Program-made: the position numbers and the translations under genes | The notes under the pieces: model-generated | The model's input: only the letters and a program-made list of their open reading frames with translations | Told to the model about the DNA's origin: nothing | The model's database searches: none | Shown here: positions 48,201-55,951 of the stretch, piece after piece | Layout of the letters: the number at the start of each line of letters is the position of its first letter | Position numbering within the stretch: the first letter of the stretch is position 1 | Source: Saprospiraceae bacterium | Lineage (GTDB): Bacteria > Bacteroidota > Bacteroidia > Chitinophagales > Saprospiraceae | NCBI GenBank assembly: GCA_020628095.1 | Contig: JAHDFP010000001.1 | Location: 186,001-250,000 of the forward strand | Length of the DNA: 64,000 bases | Reading direction: 5' to 3'

Positions 48201-48427
48201 TAATTGTAGCAACCAATTATGAAGATGTAGAAACCCATAACGGTTCTATCAACGGACTGAATGGACTCGTTCTTCTTAATAAAGGTAATATGCAGTACGA
48301 AGCGCTATCCACAACAGACTCTGGATTGAGCATAGCGGAATCCATGGAAGATATAATAACCTTAGATTTGTCCTCTTTTATAATATCGACGTCTAAAGGC
48401 GTATATACATACTCAAGAAATAACTAA
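45254..48427 (+). CDS. FG-GAP/VCBS repeat and ASPIC/UnbV lipoprotein
   Basis: This 1057-residue secreted protein carries repeated Ca2+-binding FG-GAP motifs (VADFDNDGYLDIFLSGN, DIDNDGDLDLIENN, VDLDGDDKNELIVVG, DLDRDGDLDILLGN) on a propeller scaffold, and an ASPIC/UnbV segment (about 495-580, INAIGTKVTCTLTNGKK, TMDFVLTFGLGKE). Such proteins often follow SusCD. The lipobox ISCEPD is obvious, but a TTG at 45254 leaves only eight residues before the Cys. No ATG is in frame; an ATA at 45233 would give a normal signal peptide (MSRFIFILCICSIISC), so the true start is unclear. Its TAA overlaps the glpD ATG by one base. A role in presenting or binding the substrate at the surface is inferred from position only. 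Confidence 0.88.
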   Translation: MCICSIISCEPDSNNHDSASHLFSESIELDFENVIDDSELSVFDYHYLYNGGGVGVADFDNDGYLDIFLSGNMVSCALLKGSNNLAYNNVTESAGIKTSQWVNGVSIVDINHDGKSDIYLSVGGPNCDNGLCRNLLFINRSENGQILFEEKSETYNLNIDLYSQQGIFFDADLDGDLDLYQLQNYVDPTTKNYPKPKQYFSKKSFDKFYINLEVETGQIKYEDASEKWNVDLPGFGLGVICNDINNDGYPDLYVANDFISDDILYINIDGERFEDRSKTWLKHTTYNSMGVDFGDINEDQQDDILVVDMLPQDNYRQKTMLGSMNYDKYLLSLIEGYNKQFIRNTLQLHPGNNTDNTNPFTDIAPFLDIHQTDWSWSPIITDFDNDGYNDIYISNGYGKNITDLDFVNYNSNLVGFGEKEDMINKIKSDVKNLPDVKLPNQLYINDRTGKFFNFSFSKKSITNGVAYADIDNDGDLDLIENNLNEKSRILINNSQGNNYIKIKLRGFEKNINAIGTKVTCTLTNGKKITRTMSPTRSYLSTMDFVLTFGLGKESVEHLDIKWMDNKRSIIKNPANNQTLLIEYSNSKFVDKIDTTTSTLLNRTSTLITKDKKIGNKHDFSLQRLLFKSCLNENIRMCKSKIDNSLIIANQSEALRELDLSTSVATIIHDFNNEIVTDLIITDNDRSENLYVTTNSNEKGNKAKLYVFEKISNRWKLLQTKKLNEAIYNFASSDDNVFIYARSDANNYPQLSKNELMKISLANNSIILNSIELENYGDISDLSLVDLDGDDKNELIVVGEWQSPKIYSSQEGYYREREYPPFDSLLGYWQCCKVDDLDRDGDLDILLGNLGHNTRLRADIDKPIRIVKNDLNGDGKNDPIMSHRNGKNQEQYTYASRDDIAINLPKLKKSYIDYNTFAKSEYDEIINNLNSEAEYAIINNLSSVILENKGGLEFAIRTLPRSAQLSIINDVEIVDINNDNLKDIIVATNYEDVETHNGSINGLNGLVLLNKGNMQYEALSTTDSGLSIAESMEDIITLDLSSFIISTSKGVYTYSRNN

Positions 48428-50076
48428 TGATTCCTGACCTTCATAGTTTTACAAATAAAGAGCGCACACAACGAATAGATCAAGCTGTAAGCACACATTA
48501 TGATCTTATCATTATAGGTGGCGGTATCACTGGAGCTGGCATCATACTTGATGCCACATTACGAGGTCTCAAAGTATTGCTTTTAGAAAAAGAAGACTTT
48601 GCGTCTGGGACTAGCAGCAAATCAACTAAACTCATACATGGAGGCCTCAGATATCTAAAGCAGCTAGAATTTGGTTTAGTCAAAGAGTCTGGTGTAGAAA
48701 GAGCCATCGTACATAATATGGCATGCCATCTTGTGCATCCGCGCAATATGGTCTTACCTATAGTCCATGATGGAACCTTCTCTAAACTCTCAGCTAGCAT
48801 AGCTATTTCTGTCTATGACAGATTGGCCAAGGTACAAGGTGATCAAAGAAGAAAGAATGTATCCAAACGAAAACTTCTTAGCATAGAACCATCACTCAGA
48901 AAAGAAAGAGTCAAATCTGGAATTATCTACTCAGAATATAGAACTGATGATGCAAGGCTAACTATGGAACTAATTAAGGCATCCATTAGAAATGGTGCAG
49001 AAGCGTTTAACTATGCAGAGGTGACAGGGTTTGAGTATGAAAACGGAAAGACTGCTGGAGTCATCGCTCATGATCACATCAGTAATAAGGAAATAAAATT
49101 AAGTTCTGCTATTGTAGTAAGTGCAGCAGGTCCCTGGGTAGACTTTGTAAGGACAAAAGACGACGCTCAGACAGAAACCAATCTACATCTATCTAAAGGA
49201 GTACATATAGTCTTAGAGAAGTCTCTGCTTCCTATCAAAAATCCCATTTACTTTGACGCCTTCGATGGCAGAATGATTTTCGCGATACCTAGAGGTCAGG
49301 TTGTGTATGTAGGAACAACAGACACTACATACAAGGGCCATCCTGACGCACAACATTGTACGCTGCAAGATGCGGAATACCTCATCAATGCGACTAATAA
49401 CTTTTTTGATATACATCCAATAACAGTTCAGGACATCAAATCAACTTGGTCTGGACTAAGGCCACTTATCCAACAAAAAGGAAAACCACCGACAGAGCTA
49501 TCCAGAAAAGATGAAATATTCGTCTCTGATTCGGGATTAATTTCTATTGCTGGTGGAAAGTTGACTGGATTTAGAAAAATGGCTCAGAGAATTGTGGATT
49601 TAGTATTCGAAAAAAATGATAAAGAATGGGCCAATTGCAAAACCAAAAACTACAAACTGCATCATGCACCATTTAAAAATTATAGCGCCTATAGATCATG
49701 GACCCAGAACCTAATCGCAGAGAACGATCATCTGAATAGAAATGAGATTATTAGCCTTGTGAATAATTATGGGAAAGATGCCGAGAAAATTATTAAGTAT
49801 GCGCAAGACAATAATGGGAATATATTGGAGTCAGAACTAGAATACACCATAGAGCATGAATCCGTCTTTCATCCGCTCGACTTTTTCGAACGCAGAACAG
49901 GTTATCTCTATTTTGACATAGACAAAATGAGATCTCATTATGAAAATATCAATTCCAAATTGGGGAATATATTTAGTCATAGCTCCAAACTAATTGATCA
50001 GCAAAAAGAAGATTGTCAAGAAGCACTTGATGCCAATAGTTTAAAGTTAATGCTTGCCAATGCAGATTATAAATAG
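48427..50076 (+). CDS. glpD: Glycerol-3-phosphate dehydrogenase (FAD-dependent)
   Basis: This membrane-associated flavoenzyme oxidises glycerol-3-phosphate to dihydroxyacetone phosphate and passes electrons to quinone. The 549-residue protein has the FAD dinucleotide-binding motif IIGGGITGAGIILDATLRGLKVLLLEKEDFASGTSSKSTKL in part (res 26-65), then LIHGGLRYLKQ, VGTTDTTYKG, and the DUF/Dao-clan lid with IQQKGKPPTELSRKDEIF and IAGGKLTGFRKMA. The start overlaps the upstream stop (TAATG), which couples it to the FG-GAP gene. Its presence in a locus with glycerol kinase and alpha-galactosidase points to glycerol released from a galactosyl-glycerol. Confidence 0.95.
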   Translation: MIPDLHSFTNKERTQRIDQAVSTHYDLIIIGGGITGAGIILDATLRGLKVLLLEKEDFASGTSSKSTKLIHGGLRYLKQLEFGLVKESGVERAIVHNMACHLVHPRNMVLPIVHDGTFSKLSASIAISVYDRLAKVQGDQRRKNVSKRKLLSIEPSLRKERVKSGIIYSEYRTDDARLTMELIKASIRNGAEAFNYAEVTGFEYENGKTAGVIAHDHISNKEIKLSSAIVVSAAGPWVDFVRTKDDAQTETNLHLSKGVHIVLEKSLLPIKNPIYFDAFDGRMIFAIPRGQVVYVGTTDTTYKGHPDAQHCTLQDAEYLINATNNFFDIHPITVQDIKSTWSGLRPLIQQKGKPPTELSRKDEIFVSDSGLISIAGGKLTGFRKMAQRIVDLVFEKNDKEWANCKTKNYKLHHAPFKNYSAYRSWTQNLIAENDHLNRNEIISLVNNYGKDAEKIIKYAQDNNGNILESELEYTIEHESVFHPLDFFERRTGYLYFDIDKMRSHYENINSKLGNIFSHSSKLIDQQKEDCQEALDANSLKLMLANADYK

Positions 50077-51817
50077 AAAAAATACCGTAGGATATAAACC
50101 CGAAGTCTATGGTAAGCAGGCAGAGCAAGCACAGCTTACACAGATAGAAAGCGAAGATAATAGAGAGGTATATGAGTTAACAATAAGTGAAGCATTCACA
50201 AGATCTCCGTTATACATAAAGTGGAAACAAAAGGCCATTAATGTCAAAGGATGTTGGACGACCAACAATATTCTTGACAAAAGATTTAGAACCGACTGGG
50301 AGATGCCCAAGCTCAATGCTTCTATATCCGTAGATGCACCCATACTTTCTCTATTTGGTCATAATGATGAGAATATCTGTACTTGTGCTATATCAGAAAT
50401 AGTTGACTACATTCCCATAGAATGTTCTCTACGGGAAGAAGACAATCACTTTTATTTCCATTTTCACTTGTTTACTGAGCAAGGACGATCTGGAGATCAG
50501 TCTATCAAAATCATAATAGATCGCTCCGAAAATCATTATAGCCATGTGGTACAGAATATAAGTAGATGGATGGTATCTGCTGCAGGCATTCCTACCAGAA
50601 ATACTCCGCCTTTATCACAATCTCCACTATACAGCACATGGTACTCCTTCCACCAAAACTTAGAAGAAAATAAATTACTGGAAGAGTGTAAAATCTCAAA
50701 AGGGCTGGGTTGTGATTTAGTCATAATAGACGACGGCTGGCAAACCGTAGATGATAATCGTGGCTATGACTACACAGGAGACTGGAATAACGAACGGTTT
50801 GCCGATATGTCCACCTTAGTTAATAGTATACATGATATAGGTATGGGTATCATGCTATGGTACTCTGTCCCATTCTGTGGTAAAAAGTCAAAGGCATATC
50901 AAAAATTTCAAGGCAAATTTCTTACAGAAAATCATCACTGGGCACCTGTTTTTGATCCTAGATTTCCAGAAGTCAGAAAGTATCTCGTTGACATCTATTC
51001 TATGGCTCTCATAGATTGGAAAATAGATGGATTCAAGCTAGATTTTATTGATGACTTCAAGGTATACCCAGAGACAGAAACCACTGAACTTAATGGTCGC
51101 GATACCTTGTCTATAACTCAAGGAGTATCAAGACTTATCTCAGAAATAACCCAAGCACTTACTCAAATAAATCCCGATGTCCTTATAGAATTCAGACAGC
51201 AATATATCAATCCTGCACTGAGGCAGTTAGGAAATATGTTCAGAGCATTTGACTGTCCTAATGATAGTCTTATGAATCGTGTAAGGATCACGGATGTAAA
51301 ACTAATCTGCGGCGAAAGCATCGTACATTCTGACATGATCACATGGCACAAAGATGATCCTATAGAATATGCCGCACTGCAATTATCTAATCTTCTATTT
51401 GCCGTTCCTCAGATTTCTGTCATGCTATCAGAGAGAACAAAAGAAGAGCAAAAAATGGTATCGTTCTTTAATCAGTACTGGACCGATAACAGAGACATAT
51501 TATTGCATGGAAAATTTTCCGCATACAAACCATTAGCCAATTACCCAATACTCAAATCAGAAAAGGAACATAAATCGATATATGGTCTATATGATGACGT
51601 GCACATTACTTTAGCTAATAGTAATGAGATAGACATAATTAATGGAAAGATGACAGAGGACATATTACTGGACATAAAGAATGTATCAGGTAAGTGGAAA
51701 ATAAAAGTTGTCAATTGTATGGGAGAGGTGCAATCTGAGAGTTCAATTACACTAGATGAAAACTTGATCAAATTGCAATGCCCATGTAATGGAATAATTA
51801 TGCTTAATAAAAATTAA
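50060..51817 (+). CDS. Cytoplasmic alpha-galactosidase (clan GH-D, GH36/27-like)
   Basis: This 585-residue glycosidase has no signal peptide, so the substrate must enter the cytoplasm intact. The clan GH-D core is visible: STWYSFHQN, LVIIDDGWQ with DDGWQTVDDN, GIMLWYSVPF, and the nucleophile strand IDGFKLDFIDDF (Asp in KLDF). The acid/base candidate lies in the RAFDCPNDS segment (about residue 400), and AVPQISVML closes the barrel. A short beta domain follows. Clan enzymes release terminal alpha-galactose. Its start overlaps glpD by 17 bases, the next gene is galactokinase, so galactosides yielding galactose plus glycerol are the expected substrates. I start at the ATG at 50060 rather than the TTG at 50054. 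Confidence 0.88.
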   Translation: MQIINRKNTVGYKPEVYGKQAEQAQLTQIESEDNREVYELTISEAFTRSPLYIKWKQKAINVKGCWTTNNILDKRFRTDWEMPKLNASISVDAPILSLFGHNDENICTCAISEIVDYIPIECSLREEDNHFYFHFHLFTEQGRSGDQSIKIIIDRSENHYSHVVQNISRWMVSAAGIPTRNTPPLSQSPLYSTWYSFHQNLEENKLLEECKISKGLGCDLVIIDDGWQTVDDNRGYDYTGDWNNERFADMSTLVNSIHDIGMGIMLWYSVPFCGKKSKAYQKFQGKFLTENHHWAPVFDPRFPEVRKYLVDIYSMALIDWKIDGFKLDFIDDFKVYPETETTELNGRDTLSITQGVSRLISEITQALTQINPDVLIEFRQQYINPALRQLGNMFRAFDCPNDSLMNRVRITDVKLICGESIVHSDMITWHKDDPIEYAALQLSNLLFAVPQISVMLSERTKEEQKMVSFFNQYWTDNRDILLHGKFSAYKPLANYPILKSEKEHKSIYGLYDDVHITLANSNEIDIINGKMTEDILLDIKNVSGKWKIKVVNCMGEVQSESSITLDENLIKLQCPCNGIIMLNKN

Positions 51818-51832
51818 ACCTTTCTACCAAAA

Positions 51833-52993
51833 TTGAATCATCAAGTTGTAAAAGAGAAAATAGCTAATCATCTAACAATTAATGATGATACTATCGTCGC
51901 TCTTGCCCCAGGTCGGATAAATCTTATCGGTGGTCATACTGATTATAACAAAGGCCTAGTCCTCCCGGGAGCTATAGATAAGTACTTTTATTTTGCACTT
52001 AATCCTAGGACAGACGATCAGATTAATATCACAGCAATAGATCTGGACAAGAAATATTCTTTTACTACTGATCAATTGCAAAAGCATGGAGAACTATGGG
52101 TCGACTTTCTTATTGGACTTCTTATAGAATTTAAAAAGTCTGGTGTCGAGCTAAAAGGATTCGATTGTGCCCTGACTAGTGATGTACCCATTGGGTCCGG
52201 CATGAGTTCTTCCAGCGCATTAGAATGCTCTATATTGACAGCATTAAATGAGTATTTTGATTGTCATTGCGATCCTTGGAAGCTGATAGAAATGTCCCAA
52301 TCTTCAAATCATAAGTTCATAGGAGTACAAGGAGGTATACTCGATCAGTTCTCTTCCCTTTTTGGAAAAGAGAATCATGTCATGTACCTGGATTGTGATA
52401 CATTAAAATACAACTACATAGACTATCCTACTAGCCAGTACACCTGGTTAGTTATAAATTCTTGCGTCAAACATGATAATCTTACTTCAGGATATAATGA
52501 TAGAGTAAGCGAATGTAATAATGCAGTAAATAGTATCAAGAGAGTTTACCCTGACATAAGACATCTGAGTGATATAAAAGATACTGATGCCCTAAAAGAA
52601 ATTACTTTCGAAAATGAGACTGTAAGAAAAAGAGCGCAATTCATAGTAGAAGAAAATAACAGGGTAACTTCTTACGTCTCTGCTCTCAAGCTGAATGACT
52701 TTAAGACTTGCGGAGAACTATTATATGCTTGTCACGAAGGATTATCTAATCAGTACGAGGTGAGCTGTGCCGAGTTAGATTTTCTTGTAGATATACTGAG
52801 AGATGAAGACGCAGTCCTTGGATCACGTATGATGGGTGGTGGCTTTGGTGGATGTACGCTCAATCTTGTGGATAAAAGTCATACGGCAAGCATCAAAGAC
52901 AAAGTAAAAAATCTATACTTTCAAAAATGGAATATTGAGCCTGAGCTTTATCTTGTTAACATTAGTGATGGCGCAAGAATAATTAACTCGTAA
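51833..52993 (+). CDS. galK: Galactokinase (GHMP family) with an altered sugar-site residue
   Basis: The 386-residue enzyme should phosphorylate galactose at C1. The TTG start gives the family N-terminus APGRINLIGGHTDYNKG (res 24-40), the GHMP nucleotide loop PIGSGMSSSSALE, the catalytic-Asp segment GILDQFSSLFG, SGYNDRVSEC and the C-terminal SRMMGGGFGGCTLNLV. Most galactokinases read GEHTDY here; this has GGHTDY (Gly at residue 34), losing a Glu reported to contact the sugar's O6 in Lactococcus GalK. Specificity could therefore differ from plain galactose. It follows the alpha-galactosidase by 15 bases and precedes glycerol kinase, so it completes the galactose half of the pathway. No galT or galM is in the window. 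Confidence 0.92.
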   Translation: MNHQVVKEKIANHLTINDDTIVALAPGRINLIGGHTDYNKGLVLPGAIDKYFYFALNPRTDDQINITAIDLDKKYSFTTDQLQKHGELWVDFLIGLLIEFKKSGVELKGFDCALTSDVPIGSGMSSSSALECSILTALNEYFDCHCDPWKLIEMSQSSNHKFIGVQGGILDQFSSLFGKENHVMYLDCDTLKYNYIDYPTSQYTWLVINSCVKHDNLTSGYNDRVSECNNAVNSIKRVYPDIRHLSDIKDTDALKEITFENETVRKRAQFIVEENNRVTSYVSALKLNDFKTCGELLYACHEGLSNQYEVSCAELDFLVDILRDEDAVLGSRMMGGGFGGCTLNLVDKSHTASIKDKVKNLYFQKWNIEPELYLVNISDGARIINS

Positions 52994-53005
52994 ATCCTCT
53001 TCGAC

Positions 53006-54481
53006 ATGGAAAAATATATTGTTGCTATAGATCAAGGCACTAGTAGCTGCAGAGCTATTCTTGTGGATATGAAAGGCCAGATAAGTGGCATTGCACAACA
53101 AGAATTTACGCAGCATTTTCCCTCTGCGGATTGGGTGGAGCATAATCCTATGGAGATATGGGAAGTGCAAATGAAGATGCTCGACAGGGTCATCACTGAT
53201 AATACCGAAGATCCAAGTCAAATCATCGGTATAGGCATTACTAATCAACGCGAAACAACCGTCGTCTGGAACAAGAATACAGGACAACCAGTGGCTAATG
53301 CCATCGTATGGCAAGACAAGAGAACGAGCCAGTACTGCAAGTCACTGAAAGAAGAGGGGTTTGAAGAATATGTATATCGTAATACAGGTCTGCCTATCGA
53401 CCCCTATTTTTCTGGTACAAAAATCAGGTGGATTTTAGAAAATTTAGATGATAACATTGATCGATCAGAATTAATATTTGGGACAATAGATACATGGCTT
53501 ATATGGAACATGACCCAAGGCCAGATGCATGTTACAGATCATACCAATGCATCGCGTACTTTGCTGTATAATATTCAAACCAAAAATTGGGATCAAAAAA
53601 TCTTAGACAAACTAAAAATCCCCAATAGCGTACTACCCAATATTCAAAATTCCGCTTCGAATTTTGGGACCTATAAATACAAGAATACAGAGATACCTAT
53701 AACAGGAGTCGCAGGCGATCAACAAGCGGCACTCTTTGGGCAAGCGTGCTTCGATCATGGCAGTGCTAAGAATACCTATGGCACGGGTTGTTTTATGCTG
53801 ATGAATGTCGGAGATAAAATTATCAACTCTGATAATGGATTGTTGACAACAATCTGTTGTAACGAAAAAGGAGAACCCATATACGCCTTAGAGGGTAGTA
53901 TTTTTGTGGCAGGTGCTATGATACAATGGCTCAGGGACGGACTTAAGATTATTGATAACTCTGGAGATACAGAGTCCATGGCCATGAATGTCAAAGAAGA
54001 CGAACACAACTTGGTATTCGTGCCTTCTCTATCTGGTTTGGGTGCGCCTTACTGGAATATGGATAGTAGAGGTACAATCATTGGATTAACGAGGTCTACC
54101 ACTCAAGAGCACATTGCTAAAGCAGCACTGGATGCCATTGCCTATCGTACTAAAGATGTCTTGGAAGCTATGGAACAGGACAGTGGAATACAACTCAAAT
54201 CTCTACGTGTCGATGGCGGTGCATGTAACAATAATTATCTCATGCAGTTTCAGTCTGACGTATTAGGTGCTGAAGTACAACGTCCTGAGATAGTAGAATC
54301 CACAGCAATGGGCGCAGCTTATCTTGCAGGGATACAACTAGGCGTCTGGGATGCGGACTTCATTAAGAAAAACAGAATCATAGACCGAACATTCCAACCT
54401 GAAATGGATGCTGAAAAAGTAACTAAACTATATGCACGATGGCGTAAAGCGGTAGAGCGGAGCTTGGATTGGGCGGTATAG
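53006..54481 (+). CDS. glpK: Glycerol kinase
   Basis: The 491-residue FGGY-family kinase phosphorylates glycerol to glycerol-3-phosphate for GlpD. Hallmarks: DQGTSSCRAILVD at 8-20, HNPMEIWEVQ, GIGITNQRETTVVWNKNTGQPVANAIVWQDKRT in two runs, GTIDTWLIWNMT, TDHTNASRTLLYN, GVAGDQQAALFGQ, KNTYGTGCFMLMN, and the C-terminal VDGGACNNNYLMQFQSD. Length is standard (about 500). It closes the locus that begins with the GntR-type regulator; glpF is absent, consistent with glycerol being made inside the cell. Confidence 0.96.
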   Translation: MEKYIVAIDQGTSSCRAILVDMKGQISGIAQQEFTQHFPSADWVEHNPMEIWEVQMKMLDRVITDNTEDPSQIIGIGITNQRETTVVWNKNTGQPVANAIVWQDKRTSQYCKSLKEEGFEEYVYRNTGLPIDPYFSGTKIRWILENLDDNIDRSELIFGTIDTWLIWNMTQGQMHVTDHTNASRTLLYNIQTKNWDQKILDKLKIPNSVLPNIQNSASNFGTYKYKNTEIPITGVAGDQQAALFGQACFDHGSAKNTYGTGCFMLMNVGDKIINSDNGLLTTICCNEKGEPIYALEGSIFVAGAMIQWLRDGLKIIDNSGDTESMAMNVKEDEHNLVFVPSLSGLGAPYWNMDSRGTIIGLTRSTTQEHIAKAALDAIAYRTKDVLEAMEQDSGIQLKSLRVDGGACNNNYLMQFQSDVLGAEVQRPEIVESTAMGAAYLAGIQLGVWDADFIKKNRIIDRTFQPEMDAEKVTKLYARWRKAVERSLDWAV

Positions 54482-54528
54482 AAGGTAGTGAGAGACATCT
54501 GTTAACAACCCCATCAATCAGTCTGCCC

Positions 54529-55890
54529 TTACTTTTCTTCTGATTCTGAAGAAGTTTCTCTTCGCAATAAATTACCACACCCATCGATAAATGCTTGAAA
54601 CACCCTTCCGGTATACACCTCAAATCCCTGCAGTAAATCTATATGAGTCGCTGAATCGTAGTCCACATTTGCATCTATTTTCTGGGTAGACTGAATTACT
54701 CCATTAGTTTCGAAATCCGCATTCGTTGATTGAGTTCCAGTAAGCATATTAGGTCCAGAATAATCTGGAGGACAACTGATACCAACAGTAAAATCTCGAG
54801 TAACAATATCACCATCTAGTTCAGCCTCAAAAGTATACCTACCATTAGGTGCTGCTGAAGGAATAGTAAAAGGCCACCACCAATAAGCCGCTCTAAAGTT
54901 AGAACTCGGCGTAACTGTCCATGTCCATAAGTTAGCGCCATTGGGATAGGTTATTTTCAAATTGGTCGTCTTCGTAGACACCTGATCATGGAAATAAGCA
55001 GCAAGATACATCGTTTGTCCCTGATTAAAACTGGTAGAAATATTAGTTATATCCATATTGGGACAAGCTTGTAAGCTAGGGGGTGCACTATGGGTCAATA
55101 TGGTATTAATTGTAGGCTCCCAATAAGGTTTTTGATTGTTCCAAAAGGAAGCAGAATTCATACTATTACAATTACCTGCATAAGGGTCTATAAGATTTCC
55201 ATTACTGTCAAAACACTCAAAGTGTAAATGCGGACCCGTTGAATTACCCGAACTTGCAACGACACCGAGATATTCGCCTACAACGACACTAGCACCAATG
55301 GCTTTAGTCGTGACAGAACCATTTTTGAGATGCCAATACCAGCTTTCGCTGCCATCAGAATGTTCCACGATCACAAAATTTGCCGGCATGGAATTGAAAC
55401 TACAGTTATTATCAATATTGCCATCAGCCTTATTAAGAATAACTCCAGGTGCCGCTGCAACCGCATAAGTCTGATCAGCTGCTACTTGGTTATGATCGAA
55501 TGGCCATAGAAAAATATCTATTCCCTGATGATTATAACCACTATTGGTATCATAAGTATGATTACCACAGTCGTAATCCAGCAAGTTATTAGGGAATGAT
55601 GGGTCATGGTCTACATAATTAGAAATAGCAAAAGTCGAGTTATAATCAAAAGCAGGATTCTGCGCTACAGGCCAATCAAACAAAACCATTGCACTTTTAT
55701 TCTTGGTTTGGTCTCCTATCAATTTTCGATTCTTCGCATTTTGTAATTTCACCGATTCTCTTTCTTCGGAGGTTATACATTGCGTATGATGATCCAAATT
55801 GTGCTCATGCATTCCAGGTTCTAAATTTTGAGCTGATCCCACAAGCGTAATTATTTGAAAAGCAAATGAAAACAAAATTGAATATCTCAT
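54529..55890 (-). CDS. Secreted M23 (LytM-type) metallopeptidase with a C-terminal coathanger-like domain
   Basis: This 453-residue protein has a signal peptide (ILFSFAFQIITLVGSAQ). The M23 core (about 110-245) carries the zinc ligands in YNHQGIDIFLWP and the closing GPHLHFECF, with YWHLKNGSV and GVVASSGNSTGPH between, so it is probably an active peptidoglycan or Gly-rich-protein endopeptidase. A beta domain (about 285-370) follows. The last 85 residues match those of the neighbouring serine protease almost word for word (ADFETNGVIQST, VDYDSATHIDLL, FIDGCGNL), a domain I believe NCBI calls a 3-coathanger stack. It may be a surface-retention or T9SS-linked module. The gene is convergent with glpK. 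Confidence 0.9.
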   Translation of the reverse strand: MRYSILFSFAFQIITLVGSAQNLEPGMHEHNLDHHTQCITSEERESVKLQNAKNRKLIGDQTKNKSAMVLFDWPVAQNPAFDYNSTFAISNYVDHDPSFPNNLLDYDCGNHTYDTNSGYNHQGIDIFLWPFDHNQVAADQTYAVAAAPGVILNKADGNIDNNCSFNSMPANFVIVEHSDGSESWYWHLKNGSVTTKAIGASVVVGEYLGVVASSGNSTGPHLHFECFDSNGNLIDPYAGNCNSMNSASFWNNQKPYWEPTINTILTHSAPPSLQACPNMDITNISTSFNQGQTMYLAAYFHDQVSTKTTNLKITYPNGANLWTWTVTPSSNFRAAYWWWPFTIPSAAPNGRYTFEAELDGDIVTRDFTVGISCPPDYSGPNMLTGTQSTNADFETNGVIQSTQKIDANVDYDSATHIDLLQGFEVYTGRVFQAFIDGCGNLLRRETSSESEEK

Positions 55891-55951
55891 AACCGATAAA
55901 TTTATTGATATAAAGACATATTTCTAAATTCTCAAAACTATAAGAGAGCAT

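Noticed and set aside
54482-54528. Terminator between glpK and the M23 gene
   Set aside because: No convincing inverted repeat was found in this 47-base convergent gap.
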